NCBI GenBank assembly: GCA_945486175.1
Contig: CALYTA010000045.1
Location: forward strand, 1 to 7,230
Direction: 5' to 3'
Source: an uncultured Clostridia bacterium
GTDB taxonomy: Bacteria; Bacillota; Clostridia; Oscillospirales; Butyricicoccaceae
Length of the DNA: 7,230 nt
This document shows positions 5,039 through 7,230 of this stretch, piece by piece (within the stretch, counting starts at the first letter, position 1; every line of letters begins with the position of its first letter). The notes below the pieces were generated by a model, which was not told the DNA's origin, did not search any database, and saw only the letters and a program-made list of their open reading frames with translations. Made by a program: the position numbers and the translations under genes.

Positions 5039-6283
5039 ATGAAGAAACGATATCTGCTGCTGATTCCGGTAGCGGCCTGTGTGATTGCGTGTGCCGCCGC
5101 GGTGGGGTACATCCAGTTTCACCCGGAGCATGCACCGGCAGGCACGCCGTCCGCACTGGTGAAGACAGAGGAGCCTGCGGCGCAGCCGGAACAGGCACAG
5201 GAACCGGAGGAGCCGGCTGAACTGACCGCAGATCAGAAGCGTGCGCAGGAGATTTTGAACGGCATGACGCTCGACCAGAAGATTTACCAGATGATGTTTG
5301 TGCGTCCGGAAACGCTGACCAATGTCGGCAAGGTGGTGCGTGCAGGTGATGCGACGCGCAAGGCGATTGAAGAAAAACCGGTCGGCGGCATCATCTATTT
5401 CTCGCAGAATTTCCAGGGCACGAGCCAGACCACGACCATGCTCTCCAATACGCAGGAATATGCGCGTGCGGCGGGAGCAAATATCCCGCTGTTCATGGGC
5501 GTCGATGAAGAGGGCGGCACCGTGGCACGGGTCGCCGATGTGCTGGGCACGACGAAATTTGACGACATGGCGGAGTATGGAGAACGGGCGGATGCCCAGG
5601 AAGCCTACGACATCGGCAAGACGCTTGCGACGGATATCAGCGGCTTTGGCTTCAATGTGGATTTTGCACCGGTCGCCGATGTGCTGAGCAATGAAAACAA
5701 TACGGAAATCGGCGCGCGTTCGTTCGGCAGTGATCCCAGTGTCGTTTCCATTATGGTGGAAAACGAGGTCATGGGCTTGCAGGAGAGCGGCGTCATGGCG
5801 GCACTCAAGCATTTTCCGGGCCACGGCAGCACGGAGACCAATTCGCATGAGGGCACCTCCACAACCGACCGGACGCTGGACGAGCTGAAGGAATGCGACC
5901 TCAAGCCGTTCGAGGCGGGTATCGATCAGGAAGCGGCATTTGTGCTGGTCTCCCATATGACCGCGACGGAGCTGGACAGCGTGCCGTGCTCGCTGTCATC
6001 GAAGGTCATCACTGACCTGCTGCGGGGCGAAATGGGGTATGACGGCATTGTTATCACTGACGGCATGGATATGGGCGCGATTACAGACAACTACAGCAAC
6101 GGCGATGCCGCTGTGAAGGCAGTCCAGGCGGGCGTGGACATGCTGCTCTGCCCGCCGAGCATCGACGACGCCTGTGAAGCGCTGTCTCAGGCGGTTGCAG
6201 ACGGCGAGATCACGGAAGAACGCATCGACGAGAGCATCATGCGCATTCTGACGGCAAAGCTGGAATACGGCCTGATGAACTGA
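5039..6283 (+). CDS. Exported GH3 family beta-N-acetylhexosaminidase (NagZ-like)
   Basis: Family members remove terminal beta-linked GlcNAc from peptidoglycan fragments. In Gram-positives they usually act outside the membrane. Of the 414 residues, 1-25 form a signal or anchor (KKR, then a hydrophobic run with two lipobox-like sites, VAAC ending at C14 and VIAC ending at C18). Residues about 30-62 are a Pro/Glu/Ala-rich linker. The GH3 TIM-barrel follows: VGGIIYF (115-121), MGVDEEGGTVARV (153-165), FGFNVDFAPVADV (203-215), ALKHFPGHGST (255-265) and the nucleophile D341 in ITDGMDMGAI. The C-terminal domain of long Bacillus NagZ is absent. The usual Asp-Ser-His acid/base motif reads Asn268-Ser269-His270, so the dyad Asp is replaced. 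The start is supported by AGGAGGGGA at 5022-5030 with 8-nt spacing. The gene is monocistronic and ends at a strong terminator. The exact substrate is unproven. Confidence 0.92.
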   Translation: MKKRYLLLIPVAACVIACAAAVGYIQFHPEHAPAGTPSALVKTEEPAAQPEQAQEPEEPAELTADQKRAQEILNGMTLDQKIYQMMFVRPETLTNVGKVVRAGDATRKAIEEKPVGGIIYFSQNFQGTSQTTTMLSNTQEYARAAGANIPLFMGVDEEGGTVARVADVLGTTKFDDMAEYGERADAQEAYDIGKTLATDISGFGFNVDFAPVADVLSNENNTEIGARSFGSDPSVVSIMVENEVMGLQESGVMAALKHFPGHGSTETNSHEGTSTTDRTLDELKECDLKPFEAGIDQEAAFVLVSHMTATELDSVPCSLSSKVITDLLRGEMGYDGIVITDGMDMGAITDNYSNGDAAVKAVQAGVDMLLCPPSIDDACEALSQAVADGEITEERIDESIMRILTAKLEYGLMN

Positions 6284-6293
6284 TCCAGAAAGC

Positions 6294-6326
6294 AAAACAG
6301 CACCCGGAAAACCGGGTGCTGTTTTT
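6294..6326. terminator. Bidirectional Rho-independent terminator between the NagZ-like and reductase genes
   Basis: A perfect 14-bp stem (6294-6307 with 6312-6325) encloses an AAAA loop and ends in five Ts on the plus strand, 10 bp after the NagZ-like stop. On the minus strand it gives TTTT followed by GCTTTCT, 17 bp after the reductase stop, so it probably also ends the leftward transcript. Confidence 0.9.
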
Positions 6327-6342
6327 ATATGTGCGGATGGAG

Positions 6343-7230
6343 TCAGTCCGCAAGGATTTCCGCCTTGCGCTCGAGCAGCTCGTTGCCGAGCAGCTGCGCC
6401 TGTACATTTTCAAAGCCGAGGCGCTGGATGGTGTCCGAGAAGCGTTCGCCCTTGATGCCCTGGTCGCGGAACAGCAGGATTGCCTTTTCGACGACGTCCA
6501 GGACCTCTTCCTTGGAGGTGAACAGTTTCTTCAGCGGGATGCCGTGTGCGCTCTTCTTGCCCCAGCGTCCGCCGATGTAGACGCGGTAGCCGTAAACGGC
6601 GTTATCGCGTGCATGGAACGGGCACTTGCCGACACAGCGTCCGCAGCGGGTACAGACAGCCGGGTCGACCGACAGCTTGCCGTCGACAACATGTGCTGCG
6701 TCGACCGGACAGGCCTTTTCGACCTGGCACTTGCCACAGCCGCGGCATTTGTCCGCCTCGAAGCCCGGCACGCGCTGGCCGACAATGCCCAGGTCATTCA
6801 GGTTGGGCTTGACACAGTTGTTCGGGCAGCCGCCGACCGCGATCTTAAACTTGTGCGGCAGCGCTACATCGCCATAGCCCTTGAAAAAGCGCTCGTGGAT
6901 CTCGTCGGCGATGCCGTAGGAATCCAGCAGGCCGTACTGGCAGGTGGTACCCTTGCAGGAGACAACCGGGCGGACCTTTGCGCCCGTGCCGCCGGTTTCA
7001 AGGCCGGCCTCTGCCAGGAATGCGCGGATGGCGTCGATGTTCTCATACGGAACACCCTGGATTTCCAGTGTCAGGCGGGTGGTCATGGAGACCTCGCCGC
7101 AGCCGAACTTCGCGGCAGCTTCCGTGATGCGTGCGAGCTCGTCTGCCGTCACCTTGCCATTGCGGGTGATGACGCGGCAGTTGAACAGGTCCGTCCCCTT
7201 GCGGTGCAGGAAGCCGAGCGCCTTGACGCG
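6343..7230 (-). CDS. Sulfite/nitrite reductase-like siroheme [4Fe-4S] protein with two ferredoxin clusters, partial at its N-terminus
   Basis: This is a predicted cytosolic reductase of the nitrite/sulfite reductase superfamily, fused to a 2x[4Fe-4S] ferredoxin module. The frame stays open to the right edge, giving 295 residues with the start outside the window. The GTG at 7152 is internal because conserved sequence (GFLHRKGTD) precedes it. In visible numbering, the ferredoxin-like half domain includes MTTRLTLEIQG. The siroheme/cluster cysteines are C92 and C97 (SCKGTTCQYG, Cys-x4-Cys) and C135 and C139 (GGCPNNCVKP). Ferredoxin clusters use C162, C165, C168, C174 (with x5 before the last Cys) and C183, C186, C189, C193 (classic x2-x2-x3). 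The end is typical of short clostridial homologues (GYRVYIGGRWGKK, then FTSKEEV and GERFSDTIQR). Whether the substrate is sulfite, nitrite or something else is not decided by the sequence. Confidence 0.92.
   Translation of the reverse strand, partial: RVKALGFLHRKGTDLFNCRVITRNGKVTADELARITEAAAKFGCGEVSMTTRLTLEIQGVPYENIDAIRAFLAEAGLETGGTGAKVRPVVSCKGTTCQYGLLDSYGIADEIHERFFKGYGDVALPHKFKIAVGGCPNNCVKPNLNDLGIVGQRVPGFEADKCRGCGKCQVEKACPVDAAHVVDGKLSVDPAVCTRCGRCVGKCPFHARDNAVYGYRVYIGGRWGKKSAHGIPLKKLFTSKEEVLDVVEKAILLFRDQGIKGERFSDTIQRLGFENVQAQLLGNELLERKAEILAD

Noticed and set aside
3951..5042. A 363-residue open frame on the plus strand
   Set aside because: It lies antisense to the Cof-type HAD gene, starts inside that gene's terminator and crosses two promoters. 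The HAD motifs on the other strand are complete.
4851..5198. An N-terminal extension of 116 residues for the HAD protein
   Set aside because: The open frame extends upstream, but it crosses the HAD promoter and the start of the divergent NagZ-like gene. It looks like non-coding Pro/Arg-rich translation, and Cof-type proteins start just before the DLDGT motif.
4988..5956. A 322-residue open frame on the minus strand
   Set aside because: It is antisense to the NagZ-like gene and has no recognisable domain. The GH3 motifs on the plus strand decide the matter.

Overview
The window is about 7.2 kb of moderately GC-rich bacterial DNA. It is tightly packed, with strong GGAGG-type ribosome binding sites, Rho-independent terminators and a glmS ribozyme. 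These point to a Gram-positive anaerobe of the Clostridia, possibly Oscillospiraceae- or Butyricicoccaceae-like; the exact taxon is inference. No insertion sequence, CRISPR array, tRNA or rRNA is visible. It looks like ordinary chromosomal backbone rather than a mobile island.

Layout from left to right: (1) glmS on the minus strand, cut by the left edge. Its frame hits a TAG at 44-46, inside a short patch where conserved residues are also altered. (2) A 480-bp divergent intergenic region. It carries the glmS promoter, a complete glucosamine-6-phosphate-responsive glmS ribozyme on the minus strand, and a separate promoter for the rightward genes. (3) A rightward three-gene unit: a DUF445 (YheB-like) membrane protein with a TTG start, an unrecognised 109-residue protein, and a DUF5662 protein. 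It ends at a strong terminator. (4) A convergent leftward Cof-type HAD-IIB phosphatase with its own terminator and promoter. (5) A divergent rightward surface-anchored GH3 family beta-N-acetylhexosaminidase (NagZ-like). (6) A bidirectional terminator, then a leftward siroheme/[4Fe-4S] sulfite/nitrite reductase-like protein with two ferredoxin clusters, whose start lies past the right edge.

Functional reading: glmS makes glucosamine-6-phosphate for the cell wall and is shut off by its product through the ribozyme. The NagZ-like enzyme, outside the membrane, probably releases GlcNAc from wall fragments. Both concern amino sugars, but nothing in the sequence shows they are co-regulated. The reductase is an unrelated redox enzyme and the DUF445/DUF5662 cluster has no assigned role.

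The points most worth a second look are the cluster of changes that truncates GlmS at the window edge, an 11-nt segment of the ribozyme duplicated upstream of its cleavage site, the T6 tract at the DUF445 start, and an Asp-to-Asn change in the catalytic His/Asp dyad motif of the NagZ-like enzyme. I found no convincing new multi-gene system.
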